DNA of 33,158 nt from GCA-2770975 sp050248915. GTDB taxonomy: Bacteria; Cyanobacteriota; Sericytochromatia; UBA7694. Position 1 is the stretch's first letter; each line of letters opens with the position of its first letter. Both the position numbers and the translations under genes were made by a program. This document shows, piece after piece, positions 22,878-30,544 of the stretch. The stretch spans positions 1 to 33,158 of the forward strand of contig JBFWRL010000048.1 in the NCBI GenBank assembly GCA_050248915.1. The letters run 5' to 3'. The notes beneath the pieces were generated by a model. The model was given only the letters and a program-made list of their open reading frames with translations. It did no database searches and had not been told where the DNA came from.

Positions 22878-24214
22878 GCTTCGCTCCGTTCGTCACTTTC
22901 ACTCAGCAAATGCAGAGAGAGATGGGCGGCCACTTGGCGCTGCAGGTCTGCATGGGGAAAGCGCAGCAGCACCTCTTCCATAAAACCTTCCACCAGCAAG
23001 GTGTCTGCCGTCTGGCGATCAAAGCCCCGGCTCATCAGGTAAAAACGCTGCTCCGGATCGAGCGAGCCAATCGCGGCACCGTGCCCAGATTGCACATCGT
23101 CAGCCAAAATCTCGAGGTTGGGAATGGCATCCGCACGGGCTTTGTCGCTGAGCAAGAGGCTTTTACTGACCTGGCCACTTTCACTTTTTTGGGCCAGGGG
23201 ATCGACATAGATCAGGCCATTAAAAAAGGCATAAGCTTCGTCTTTTAAGACACTGTGATAGACCAGATCGCTCTGGGTGTGGGGGCTGCGGTGGTCTTGC
23301 AGGGTCTGTTGGCGAAAATGCTGTTGCCCACCGCCAATATTCAGGCCCAAGAACAGCGACTCACTGCCTTTGTCTTGCAGCAGCGTCTGGCTCTGGGCGT
23401 AGTGGTAAGACCCACCCAAAGAGAGGTTGAACTGGGTCAAACGCGCATCGCGGCCCAATTGGGTTTGGGTATAGCTGTGGGCATGGACTTCTTGGCCCCA
23501 ATTTTGCAAATGCACCAATTTCAGCTCTGAGGCATCTGCCAGGGCAATTTCCAAGACATCATGGCTCAGGCTGGCTGCAGATTGGCTCTCAGCGGCAAAA
23601 TCACAGACCACTGCGGCCATGGCACCCTGTTCGAGCACAATCAGCGAGCGGGTAAACAGGGCCTGTTGACCCTGGTTCAGGCTTTGCAATAAATACAGCG
23701 GTTCGGCGATCTGCAGATTGCGCGGAACATAGACAAAGAAGCCATTCTGCCAATAGGCCAGATTTAAGGCCGCTTCGCGGTTTTTCTCTGCAGGCAAAAT
23801 GTGATCAAGGTGGGGCAGGATCTTGTCGCTGTGTTTTTCCAGGGCTTCGGCCAAAGAGCAAAAGATCAGGCCTTTTTCGCTGAGTTCAGCGGGCAAGACC
23901 ACGGTCATTTCTTGGGCATTGCTGAGTTCGCCCCAGGCGGCCAGTGTGCCCCAGCTTTCGCGGCGCTTGCTGTAGAAGGCCGAGTCCACAGGTTGGCCAA
24001 TTGCAGCGTTTAAACTGGCGTCATCCAGCAGGGGAATGCGGCGCAGGGTGCGCTGCACAGGCAGAGGTTCGGGCAGATTTTGGTAATGGTCCCAGGCTTG
24101 GGTGCGCAACGCACCGGCCCATTCGGGTTCAGCGGGTTGATGCAAAAAGTCTGAGCGGTAATGGCTGCGAAAATCCGGAGCCAAACGGGTTTCGGGGGAA
24201 GTGGTTTCTGACAT
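22874..24214 (-). CDS. sufD: Fe-S cluster assembly protein SufD
   Basis: A 446-residue member of the SufB/SufD family. The C-terminal half keeps the family beta-helix and motifs: QTLQDHRSPHTQSDLVYHSVLKDEA-like segment, F-F-N-G-L-I-Y-V-D, QSGHGAAIG, Y-L-M-S-R-G. SufD pairs with SufB and two SufC to form the scaffold on which clusters are made. QSGHGAA (His in place of the SufB Asn/His series) marks it as SufD. It starts two codons after the sufB stop and overlaps sufS, so the genes are translationally linked. Confidence 0.95.
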   Translation of the reverse strand: MSETTSPETRLAPDFRSHYRSDFLHQPAEPEWAGALRTQAWDHYQNLPEPLPVQRTLRRIPLLDDASLNAAIGQPVDSAFYSKRRESWGTLAAWGELSNAQEMTVVLPAELSEKGLIFCSLAEALEKHSDKILPHLDHILPAEKNREAALNLAYWQNGFFVYVPRNLQIAEPLYLLQSLNQGQQALFTRSLIVLEQGAMAAVVCDFAAESQSAASLSHDVLEIALADASELKLVHLQNWGQEVHAHSYTQTQLGRDARLTQFNLSLGGSYHYAQSQTLLQDKGSESLFLGLNIGGGQQHFRQQTLQDHRSPHTQSDLVYHSVLKDEAYAFFNGLIYVDPLAQKSESGQVSKSLLLSDKARADAIPNLEILADDVQSGHGAAIGSLDPEQRFYLMSRGFDRQTADTLLVEGFMEEVLLRFPHADLQRQVAAHLSLHLLSESDERSEA

Positions 24215-24219
24215 GGTGT

Positions 24220-25689
24220 TTACCCAATCGACCCTTCCATTTCAAGCTGGATTAGCTTGTTCAGCTCAACGGAATATTCCATCGGAAGCTCTTTGGTGAA
24301 CTCTTCAATAAAGCCATTCACGATCATCAGACGGGCGTCGTCCTCGGTCAAACCGCGACTCATCAGGTAAAAGAGCTGTTCGTCGCTGATTTTGCTGACG
24401 GTGGCTTCGTGGTTGATCTGGGCCTGATCTTCGTCGATCTGCATGGTCGGATAGGTGTCCGAACGCGAGAGTTCATCCAACATCAGAGCGTCACAGCGCA
24501 CATTGGACTTGACCCCGTGACAGCCGGGCAGAACTTTGATCAGACCGCGGTAAGTGGTGCGACCCCCGTTTTTGCTGATCGACTTTGAGGTGATCACCGA
24601 AGAGGTATTGGGGGCCAAATGCAGAATCTTGGCGCCCGCGTCTTGGTGCTGGCCTTTGCCGGCCCAGGCAATCGAGAGAATCTCCCCTTTGGCGCCTTCG
24701 CCTTTGAGCCAGACAGCCGGGTATTTCATCGTCAGTTTTGAGCCGAGGTTGCCGTCGACCCATTCAACGGTGGCGTTTTCGTGGGCAATGGCGCGTTTGG
24801 TCACGAGGTTAAAGACATTGTTCGACCAGTTCTGAATGGTGGTATAGCGGATTTTGGCGCCTTTCATGGCGATCAGCTCGACCACCGCCGAGTGCAGCGA
24901 GTCGGTGCTGTAAATCGGGGCCGTGCAGCCCTCGATATAATGCACAGAGCTGTCTTCGTCGGCAATGATCAAGGTGCGCTCGAATTGGCCCATATTTTCG
25001 GTATTGATGCGGAAATAGGCCTGCAGCGGGATCGCAACTTTGACGCCTTTGGGCACATAAATAAAGCTGCCACCGCTCCAGACTGCAGAGTTGAGGGCCG
25101 AAAATTTATTGTCGCCGGTGGGAATAATCGTGCCCAGGTATTTTTTGATAATCTCCGGATGTTCACGCAGGCCGGTGTCCATGTCCATAAACAGCACACC
25201 CTGTTTTTCCAGGTCTTCGCGTACGCTGTGGTAGACCACTTCGGACTCATACTGGGCGGTCACCCCTGCCAAGAACTTTTGCTCAGCTTCGGGAATGCCG
25301 AGGCGATCAAAGGTCTCGCGAATATACTCAGGCACTTCGTCCCAATTGTTTTCGGAGCGCTCAGAGGAGCGCACATAATAGTGGATATTGCCAAAGTCGA
25401 TTTCATTCAGCAATTCGCTATTGCCCCAGGTCGGCATGGGTTTTTCGTTAAACAGGCGCAGGCCTTTCAAGCGAAAGTCGAGCATCCATTCGGGCTCGTT
25501 TTTCATGGCCGAAATCCGGCGCACGATGTCTTCGGTCAGGCCTTTTTCGGATTTAAAGACATATTTGTCTTCGGGATCGTGAAAGCCATATTTATAATCT
25601 TTGTTGAGATCCTCCAACTCGGCGCGGGTTTTGTCTTTGCCGCTGAGAATTTCGGGGTTTTCGAGGGCCTGATTGGTAAGTGTTGCCAT
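24220..25689 (-). CDS. sufB: Fe-S cluster assembly protein SufB
   Basis: A 489-residue SufB, the core scaffold subunit. It has the long SufB N-terminal region (KYGFHDPEDKYVFKSEKGL, EPEWMLDFRLKGL) and the C-terminal signature around GVKSNVRCDALMLDE, IDEDQAQINHEA and YLMSRGL. The cysteine in NVRCDAL corresponds to the one implicated in persulfide acceptance or cluster assembly. The ATG follows AAGGAG. It lies 12 bases after sufC and five before sufD. Confidence 0.97.
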   Translation of the reverse strand: MATLTNQALENPEILSGKDKTRAELEDLNKDYKYGFHDPEDKYVFKSEKGLTEDIVRRISAMKNEPEWMLDFRLKGLRLFNEKPMPTWGNSELLNEIDFGNIHYYVRSSERSENNWDEVPEYIRETFDRLGIPEAEQKFLAGVTAQYESEVVYHSVREDLEKQGVLFMDMDTGLREHPEIIKKYLGTIIPTGDNKFSALNSAVWSGGSFIYVPKGVKVAIPLQAYFRINTENMGQFERTLIIADEDSSVHYIEGCTAPIYSTDSLHSAVVELIAMKGAKIRYTTIQNWSNNVFNLVTKRAIAHENATVEWVDGNLGSKLTMKYPAVWLKGEGAKGEILSIAWAGKGQHQDAGAKILHLAPNTSSVITSKSISKNGGRTTYRGLIKVLPGCHGVKSNVRCDALMLDELSRSDTYPTMQIDEDQAQINHEATVSKISDEQLFYLMSRGLTEDDARLMIVNGFIEEFTKELPMEYSVELNKLIQLEMEGSIG

Positions 25690-25701
25690 TTTTTTTGCTC
25701 C

Positions 25702-26481
25702 TTAAACGGCCAAAGCCGCGCGGAATTCGTTTTCAATCTGTTCGTAGCCGTGGGCTTCCAGCTCCAGAGCCAACTCTTTGCCGCCCGATTTGACGATCTG
25801 GCCTTCAAACAGGATATGGATAAACTGGGGTTCGATATAGTTCAACATGCGTTGGTAGTGGGTGATAATCAAAATTCCCATGGCGCTGTGGCTGGCTGCA
25901 ACGGCATTGATGCCTTCGCAGACCGTTTTCAGGGCGTCGATATCGAGCCCGGAGTCGGTTTCGTCGAGAATGGCCAAATCGGGCTGCAAGAGTGCCATCT
26001 GGAGAATTTCATGGCGTTTTTTCTCGCCGCCAGAAAAACCTTCGTTGAGGTAACGTTTGACAAATTCTTCACGCATATTCAAAAGCTTCATTTTTTCTTG
26101 CAGCACCTGGCGAAACTCTTTGACTGAGACATCGCCGCCTTTGCGGGCTTTGAGCATATTGCGCAGAAACTGAAAGACCTTCACCCCCGGAATTACCATT
26201 GGGTATTGAAAAGCCAAAAACATACCGGCACGGGCCCGCTCATCAGGCGACATTTCCAGCAGGTTTTGGCCCTTAAAAAAGACCTCACCCCGGGTGATGG
26301 TGTAATTGGGGTGACCCATCAACACATGGGAGAGGGTACTTTTGCCGGAGCCATTGGGGCCCATCAGGGCATGGATTTCACCGGGGTAGACGGTCAGGTT
26401 GACACCTTTGAGAATGGGTTTGTCGCCCACATTGGCGTGTAAATTGCGGATTTCGATGGTTGGGGTCATTTGGGTTTGCAT
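25702..26481 (-). CDS. sufC: Fe-S assembly ATPase SufC
   Basis: A 259-residue ABC-type ATPase. The Walker A motif is GPNGSGKST, the Q-loop lies in FLAFQYP, the signature is FSGGEKKRHE and Walker B is LAILDETDSGLD. This is the SufC form, with the D-S-G-L-D-I-D-A-L stretch. It drives conformational change in the SufBC2D complex and has no membrane partner. The ribosome site is tandemly duplicated. The regulator gene ends 43 bases upstream. Confidence 0.97.
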   Translation of the reverse strand: MQTQMTPTIEIRNLHANVGDKPILKGVNLTVYPGEIHALMGPNGSGKSTLSHVLMGHPNYTITRGEVFFKGQNLLEMSPDERARAGMFLAFQYPMVIPGVKVFQFLRNMLKARKGGDVSVKEFRQVLQEKMKLLNMREEFVKRYLNEGFSGGEKKRHEILQMALLQPDLAILDETDSGLDIDALKTVCEGINAVAASHSAMGILIITHYQRMLNYIEPQFIHILFEGQIVKSGGKELALELEAHGYEQIENEFRAALAV

Positions 26482-26484
26482 ATT

Positions 26485-26506
26485 GTCCTCGTTGGGTCCT
26501 CATTGG
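26485..26506 (-). repeat. Tandem 11-bp duplication carrying the sufC ribosome site
   Basis: Two adjacent copies of CCAAYGAGGAC differ at one base. Each contains GAGGA; one lies 4 bases from the sufC ATG and the other 15 bases away. The first distance is slightly short and the second long, so both may contribute. Confidence 0.6.
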
Positions 26507-26524
26507 GTTTGAACATAATCTTGT

Positions 26525-26995
26525 CTAGCGGGCCATTTGTAAAGGCAGGGGGAATTCAGAGAAGAGCTGCTTTTCCAGATTGCCTTCTTCGTTGAGCAGA
26601 TCGGCCAAGGTCAGGTGATCCAAAATGCGGTAGAGATGGCGAGCCACCATCAGCCAGACGGGGCGCACGCTGCAGCCTCCGCTGTGGATACAGGCGTTTT
26701 GATTGCCAGAAAAATGTTGGCAAATATCTGTAAAAAAGTCGCCATCCACAGCACGCACGAGCTCACCCACGGTAATCAATTCGGGGGAGCGCACCAATTG
26801 ATAGCCGCCGTACATGCCTCGCACACTGCGCACCAGGCCGACCTTGCGCAATTGGGCCAGAATTTTTTCGATATAAGCCACCGAGAGGCCTTCTTTTTCG
26901 GCAATATCTTCAGCGGAGAGCAGTTCATCAGACCGACTGCGCGCCAATTGGAGCAGACAACGCAGACCGTATTCTTCAACGGCAGAAATTTTCAT
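26525..26995 (-). CDS. Rrf2-family Fe-S-sensing transcriptional regulator of suf
   Basis: A 156-residue Rrf2-type regulator. The winged helix spans about residues 1-75 (EEYGLRCLLQLA, LSVAYIEKILAQLRKVGLVRSVRG, GGYQLVRSP). Three cysteines, Cys92, Cys102 and Cys108 in D-I-C-x9-C-I-H-S-G-G-C, correspond to the cluster ligands of IscR-like members, although the spacing differs from Escherichia coli IscR (92, 98, 104). It probably senses cluster status and represses or tunes the suf operon it heads. Cyanobacteria usually place the unrelated SufR here. ATG at 26995; a weak promoter lies upstream. Confidence 0.92.
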   Translation of the reverse strand: MKISAVEEYGLRCLLQLARSRSDELLSAEDIAEKEGLSVAYIEKILAQLRKVGLVRSVRGMYGGYQLVRSPELITVGELVRAVDGDFFTDICQHFSGNQNACIHSGGCSVRPVWLMVARHLYRILDHLTLADLLNEEGNLEKQLFSEFPLPLQMAR

Positions 26996-27020
26996 AGGAT
27001 ACCCGCTTGGTCACTTTGTA

Positions 27021-27050
27021 CGTATATCTTCATGCTACCATTTGAAACAA
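27021..27050 (-). promoter_or_regulatory. Candidate promoter of the rrf2-suf operon
   Basis: On the minus strand TTGTTT (27045-27050) and TATACG (27021-27026) are 18 bases apart, about 25-30 bases before the regulator ATG. It is the best pair in the gap; no clear dyad for the regulator itself was found. Confidence 0.35.
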
Positions 27051-27073
27051 AAGCAGACAAGATACTCGGAATT

Positions 27074-27099
27074 AAAAACAGATCTTTTTATCTGCTTTT
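27074..27099 (-). terminator. Intrinsic terminator candidate between the oxygenase gene and suf
   Basis: CAGAT (27079-27083) pairs with ATCTG (27090-27094), extended by A- and T-rich flanks. On the minus strand a run of five U follows the stem. It lies about 120 bases after the oxygenase stop and could work in both directions. The rest of the 26996-27217 gap is A+T-rich with no other feature seen. Confidence 0.5.
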
Positions 27100-27217
27100 G
27101 AAAAAGAATCTCAAAGGCTGATCTCCGCTCAAATTTTTTTTGGTTTTGCAGAGGAATGTCGCAGGTGCTTTATTGTAAAGATAAACAAAAATAAGTGCTT
27201 TCTTAATCTTTGAAAGC

Positions 27218-27793
27218 TCAGTGAAACCAGCCGGCCAAGGTCAAACGCTCTCCGCTGAGCACTTTGCGTACTTCGTGAACGGTTTGGGGAGGAAAGCTGA
27301 TTAACAGACCTGTTTCAGGCTGAATCGCCATACCAATTGACTTCCCCAGGGCTTTGTGGGGCAAATAAAAAACCAGTTCGCCCCCAGCATACGCAGGTGG
27401 GGTATTCAAAAACAAGACAAAAGAAATTTGGCGGGGAGCGATTTCAGGTTTGTCATTGGCATACCAATCCTGATGCGGTAAAAAATAATCCCCAGGCAGA
27501 TAGCGCAAAAACTGCAAAAGCTGGATTTTCTCCGCTTTGCAGCCAAAGTGCAGATTGAGTTCGGGCAATTTTGCCAACAATTGACTTGCCAAGTGAGATT
27601 GGGTTTTGGGGGGCACAATCACATCGCGGGTGCTGCGCATTTTCTGGCCCGGTACAGGCTCGCGCAAGACCTCTGCGGCTTCACTGGGACAGGTTTGCAT
27701 CAGCTTAATTAAATCTGTGCATGTTTGGGGGCAGAGAAAGCCAGGGTAGGCTTTAAGCAGGCCCGTTTGTTCAAAATAGGCAGCGGGAATCAT
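27218..27793 (-). CDS. 2-oxoglutarate/Fe(II)-dependent oxygenase (prolyl-4-hydroxylase type)
   Basis: A 191-residue oxygenase with a double-stranded beta-helix fold. Iron ligands are His107 and Asp109 in PHQDWY and His173 in TVHEV. Arg183 in GERLTLAGWF should bind 2-oxoglutarate. FLNTPPAYAGGEL precedes the fold's core strands as in the PiuC/prolyl-4-hydroxylase group. The substrate is unknown; PKHD-type hydroxylases and cluster-linked iron enzymes are both possible. The frame is open to an ATG at 27832. However, an extended -10 promoter covers that ATG, so transcription would begin after it and ATG 27793 is preferred. No clear ribosome site is present at either. Confidence 0.85.
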   Translation of the reverse strand: MIPAAYFEQTGLLKAYPGFLCPQTCTDLIKLMQTCPSEAAEVLREPVPGQKMRSTRDVIVPPKTQSHLASQLLAKLPELNLHFGCKAEKIQLLQFLRYLPGDYFLPHQDWYANDKPEIAPRQISFVLFLNTPPAYAGGELVFYLPHKALGKSIGMAIQPETGLLISFPPQTVHEVRKVLSGERLTLAGWFH

Positions 27794-27827
27794 TGTTTTT
27801 GTCTGTTGCTTAAATAGGTTTTGCTTT

Positions 27828-27836
27828 ATCATAACA
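27828..27836 (-). promoter_or_regulatory. Extended -10 promoter directly after a terminator
   Basis: On the minus strand TGT TATGAT (27836-27828) forms an extended -10, beginning three bases after the U-tract of the upstream terminator. No -35 consensus is present, as is usual for extended -10 promoters. Predicted start near 27821 leaves a leader of about 28 bases to ATG 27793. Confidence 0.45.
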
Positions 27837-27838
27837 TC

Positions 27839-27866
27839 AAAAAAAAGAACCGCCCGAAAGCGGTCC
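27839..27866 (-). terminator. Strong intrinsic terminator of the fibronectin-like lipoprotein gene
   Basis: On the minus strand GGACCGC pairs with GCGGTTC (seven pairs including one G-U) around a six-base loop, followed at once by eight U. This is a textbook factor-independent terminator. Confidence 0.9.
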
Positions 27867-27883
27867 TTTTAAAGTTCTTTTGT

Positions 27884-27904
27884 TTGGCCGGTCAGACCGG
27901 CCAA
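27884..27904. repeat. 21-bp perfect palindrome
   Basis: TTGGCCGGTC and GACCGGCCAA are exact complements around one central base, seven bases after the lipoprotein stop codon. It would form a very stable hairpin just ahead of the main terminator, and may act with it or protect the mRNA end. Confidence 0.8.
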
Positions 27905-27910
27905 GCGGGT

Positions 27911-28792
27911 TTATTGAGCAATAAAGCGGATTTCTTCAGCGGGACGCATCGCAATTGCGCTAGCGCCAGCCAGGTCTCCGATATTGGGGGTGGTGCGAAT
28001 CGCACTGACCTGAATCCGATACTGGGTGTTGGTGCCAATGCCTTTGAACAGCAATTCATTGCGGCTGCTGCTCGGGGCTGAACTGGTAATTTTAAGGCGA
28101 TTGGTGAGGGCCAAGGGGACCACCAATTTGGGGTCTTGAGCGGTGTTGACGCCACCCAATTTGTCGGAACCCGAGCGGGTACCATAAGAAATTTTGGTAT
28201 TTTTGGTAATCGCGCCCCAGAGCACGGTTCCACTGAGATCAGAAACCTGAACATGGTAGAGATTGGTGCCGGCATCTTCCCATTCAAATTCCACACCCTG
28301 ACCCAGGGGATCTTTGAGGATGGCATCGTTCTGAGCGGGTTTGAGCAGTTTAAAGCCGTTGATATCGTTGGCGGAGATCACTTCCAGGGCTTTGCTTTCG
28401 GCGCTGACCATGGGGATGGCGTTGGCGTTGTCGCCGCGCAGATTGTAGATATAGGTTTTGCCAGCAGTCAGGCTGGGATCTTCGTCGGTAAAGGTGGTTT
28501 GACCTTTGTTGTCGAGGGTGGTGATATTGGTGACCTGATCTGCGCTTTGGGTGGATTCCCGGCGGAAAAATTTAATCGTGGTAGCACCAGAGGAAACGCC
28601 TTCCCAAGAGAGGTAAACGCTGGTCTTGGAGTCGGTTCCACCTTTGGACAGTTCGCTGACAGAAACAGCATTGAGTTTTCCGGTGGTGGGCTGACCTGGG
28701 GTGACGGGAGCGGGGCCGCAGGCAGCCAGGGCAAGCAGGGCGGCAGCAGAAGAGAGCAAGGTGACTTTGGACAGGGTGTTTTTCAGAACCAT
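27911..28792 (-). CDS. Lipoprotein with fibronectin-type-III-like regions
   Basis: A 293-residue precursor with a signal peptide and lipobox LAAC (Cys25). Two beta-sandwich-like stretches follow. One, near residues 35-135, contains VYLSWEGV, TTIKFFRRE, YIYNLRGDN; the other, near 150-290, contains VEFEWEDAG, LYHVQVSDLSG and TQYRIQVSAIR. Both have the W...Y-x-V/L strand pattern of fibronectin type III domains. It probably is a surface or periplasmic binding protein; no catalytic motif is seen. The frame is open to 28852, but a promoter lies inside that extension, and ATG 28792 has AAGGA eight bases upstream. Confidence 0.82.
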   Translation of the reverse strand: MVLKNTLSKVTLLSSAAALLALAACGPAPVTPGQPTTGKLNAVSVSELSKGGTDSKTSVYLSWEGVSSGATTIKFFRRESTQSADQVTNITTLDNKGQTTFTDEDPSLTAGKTYIYNLRGDNANAIPMVSAESKALEVISANDINGFKLLKPAQNDAILKDPLGQGVEFEWEDAGTNLYHVQVSDLSGTVLWGAITKNTKISYGTRSGSDKLGGVNTAQDPKLVVPLALTNRLKITSSAPSSSRNELLFKGIGTNTQYRIQVSAIRTTPNIGDLAGASAIAMRPAEEIRFIAQ

Positions 28793-28832
28793 GGAGGGAT
28801 CCTTCTTTCGTTCATTTCGTTGTTCTTGATTC

Positions 28833-28860
28833 AGGGTAACAAATTTTTTCAAAGGTTCAA
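28833..28860 (-). promoter_or_regulatory. Promoter for the fibronectin-like lipoprotein
   Basis: TTGAAC (28855-28860) and TACCCT (28833-28838, preceded by TGT) are 16 bases apart on the minus strand. Transcription from about 28826 gives a 34-base leader and supports the start at 28792. Confidence 0.5.
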
Positions 28861-28916
28861 AAGGGCCATCTGTTTTTGCTTAAATCCAGATGCATGAGCC
28901 TTAAGACGCACATCTC

Positions 28917-28961
28917 AAAAAAAGGTTTCATGGGGCTTTGCTGATGGCTGAGACAAAACCT
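28917..28961 (-). terminator. Probable terminator overlapping the end of the methyltransferase-like gene
   Basis: On the minus strand AGGTTT (28956-28961 complement) pairs with AAACCT (28923-28928 complement), followed by a run of U to 28917. The stem is short and the loop long (27 bases), so strength is uncertain; it spans the stop codon at 28928. Confidence 0.4.
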
Positions 28962-30064
28962 GTCAGGGCTTGGCGAAAACGGGAATAAAAGGCCCCTTCC
29001 AGATAAGGTGTTTGGCCTTCGGCTTGCCACAATTGCAATTGGCGCTCAAATTCGGGGGGGATTTCGTTGGCCGCCAGCATGGCACCTTCGGGAGAGAGAA
29101 GTTCGAGCAAATGGTGCAAAGATTGTTGGGGGTGGTAAAACTTCAACGGCAGGCCCCAAAAGAGGTGGGCGGCTTCGAGCACCAGGGGTAAAAACTGCAA
29201 AATGGCATGGTAAGGCAATTCGGGAGAATAATCCCCGATGTCTTGAATCAGGTAGCGGCATTGGGAGGCCACGGGGTCGATATAAGACAGGGCATAATCC
29301 ACGCGGCTATACCCTTCGTCGTCAATCCGATAGGGGTCGAGTTCGACGCCTGTCAGATAGACCTTGCGTGGCACTTCGCTGTGGGCATAGCGAAAAAATT
29401 GGTAAATCGCAGGGGCATAACACCAATCTCCGGCTCCCACATCGAGAATCCGCAAGACCCGCTGTTCCCAGAGAGGCAAATGGGCAGGCAGGCTCTCTTC
29501 GAGGATTTCGAGCATATACAGATTGCGGCGGTAAGCGGTGTCGGGCAGGTATTGTTTCCAGTCATGTAAGCTGTATTTTTGCAAAAATTCAGCTTCCAGG
29601 GCATAAGCTTGGGGTTGCAGTGCCGCAGGCAGTACCGCAAAGAGTTCGTCGTCTTCCCAGGTGCGGCGCAGACGCACTTTGCCCGCCATCGGTTTGGTGC
29701 GGTGGCGCAGGCTAAAGGCATTTTGATTGGCTTTGTCGAGCAATTCTTGGGGGGTCATTTGCGTGGGGCTGAAAAAGACCAAGGCCCGCGGAAACATCTG
29801 TTTGATCAGGCGTTCCATCACCAGCCCATGGGTGGTTTGGCGGTCGTTGATGCCGATCACCACAGGCTGAAAACTTTGCAGCTCTTGAATCAGCTTTTTG
29901 CCATCGGCGGGGGCGTCACTCTCCAGGTCCCAGACCCGCAACTCGTTCTGTTTGTCATTGAGGTAATCACAAATCGGAAAGGGCGTTTCGGGGAAATAGA
30001 CATCTTCCCAGCGAAACGCGTTCAGAGGTTGGCTGGTGGGGGCTTCAATCAGAGCGATTTTCAA
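28928..30064 (-). CDS. Two-domain protein: B12-binding-like N-terminus and methyltransferase-like C-terminus
   Basis: A 378-residue protein. Residues 1-100 have the alternating strand-helix pattern MKIALIEAP...VWDLESD...PVVIGIND...ALVFFSP seen in B12-binding/Rossmann domains of radical-SAM proteins. However, the cobalt-binding D-x-H-x-x-G is not present. About 200-335 look like a SAM-dependent methyltransferase: RILDVGAGDW (205-214, motif I), YLTGVELDP (236-244, acidic residue Glu241), and a later ILQFLPLVLEA strand-helix. The middle (110-195) is helical. No family is recognised and the substrate is unknown. Start is TTG 30064, where the conserved-looking N-terminus begins; there is no ribosome site. 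Confidence 0.7.
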   Translation of the reverse strand: MKIALIEAPTSQPLNAFRWEDVYFPETPFPICDYLNDKQNELRVWDLESDAPADGKKLIQELQSFQPVVIGINDRQTTHGLVMERLIKQMFPRALVFFSPTQMTPQELLDKANQNAFSLRHRTKPMAGKVRLRRTWEDDELFAVLPAALQPQAYALEAEFLQKYSLHDWKQYLPDTAYRRNLYMLEILEESLPAHLPLWEQRVLRILDVGAGDWCYAPAIYQFFRYAHSEVPRKVYLTGVELDPYRIDDEGYSRVDYALSYIDPVASQCRYLIQDIGDYSPELPYHAILQFLPLVLEAAHLFWGLPLKFYHPQQSLHHLLELLSPEGAMLAANEIPPEFERQLQLWQAEGQTPYLEGAFYSRFRQALTGFVSAISKAP

Positions 30065-30098
30065 AGCGTTTTAACACGTTTTTCTAGCACTCACGCCT

Positions 30099-30464
30099 TT
30101 AGCGCAGTACGGGTTTAAAGACGGAGCGGGTGGGAACAAAGGCCACAGGACGGACGGCTTTCATCGAAGTATATCCCAAGGGGCCCGAGACAATTTCAAG
30201 CGAATCTTCGCGTTGACCGGGATTGTCGATCACTGCTGAGCGCAGAACCTGCATCAATTGGCTCAAGGCCGAACGCACAGGGTCTTTGACGGTAAACAAA
30301 AAGACCTCAAATTCCTCTTGGGGGCTGCGTCTGCCCAGCCCCTGGTCAGTACCTGAACCCTGTCGGTCTTCGTGTTGTTCAACGCTGCGTTTGCGTTTGG
30401 AGATATACTCAGGGCCAAAGCCGCTGCCACCAAACCCAATTCGACTTGTTGCCGTTGTTGTCAT
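30099..30464 (-). CDS. Hypothetical protein
   Basis: A 121-residue basic protein. Residues 1-50 are Gly/Ser/Arg-rich and probably disordered; 50-121 (EEFEVFLFTVKDP, ALSQLMQVLRSAVI, DSLEIVSGPLGY) look like a small alpha/beta unit. No family is recognised. A tiny open frame of four codons overlaps its ATG from the front, with GAGAAG before it, so initiation may be by coupling. A TATACT hexamer at 30527-30532 could be its -10. It lies 34 bases before the two-domain gene and may share its transcript. Confidence 0.55.
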   Translation of the reverse strand: MTTTATSRIGFGGSGFGPEYISKRKRSVEQHEDRQGSGTDQGLGRRSPQEEFEVFLFTVKDPVRSALSQLMQVLRSAVIDNPGQREDSLEIVSGPLGYTSMKAVRPVAFVPTRSVFKPVLR

Positions 30465-30526
30465 ACGCTTTTCATACTCTTCTCACGCCAGTCTGTGCGC
30501 CTGTCCAAATGAGCACTCTGAATCCC

Positions 30527-30532
30527 AGTATA
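30527..30532 (-). promoter_or_regulatory. -10 box candidate upstream of the 121-residue gene
   Basis: TATACT on the minus strand about 60 bases before the ATG at 30464, just after the Doc-like gene. No convincing -35 is seen. Confidence 0.3.
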
Positions 30533-30544
30533 CTACAGGTCATC

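Noticed and set aside
24781..26127. 448-codon plus-strand open frame opposite sufB and sufC
   Set aside because: It lies fully antisense to two unmistakable genes, shows no domain and has the Phe/Gly/His-rich composition of a reverse frame.
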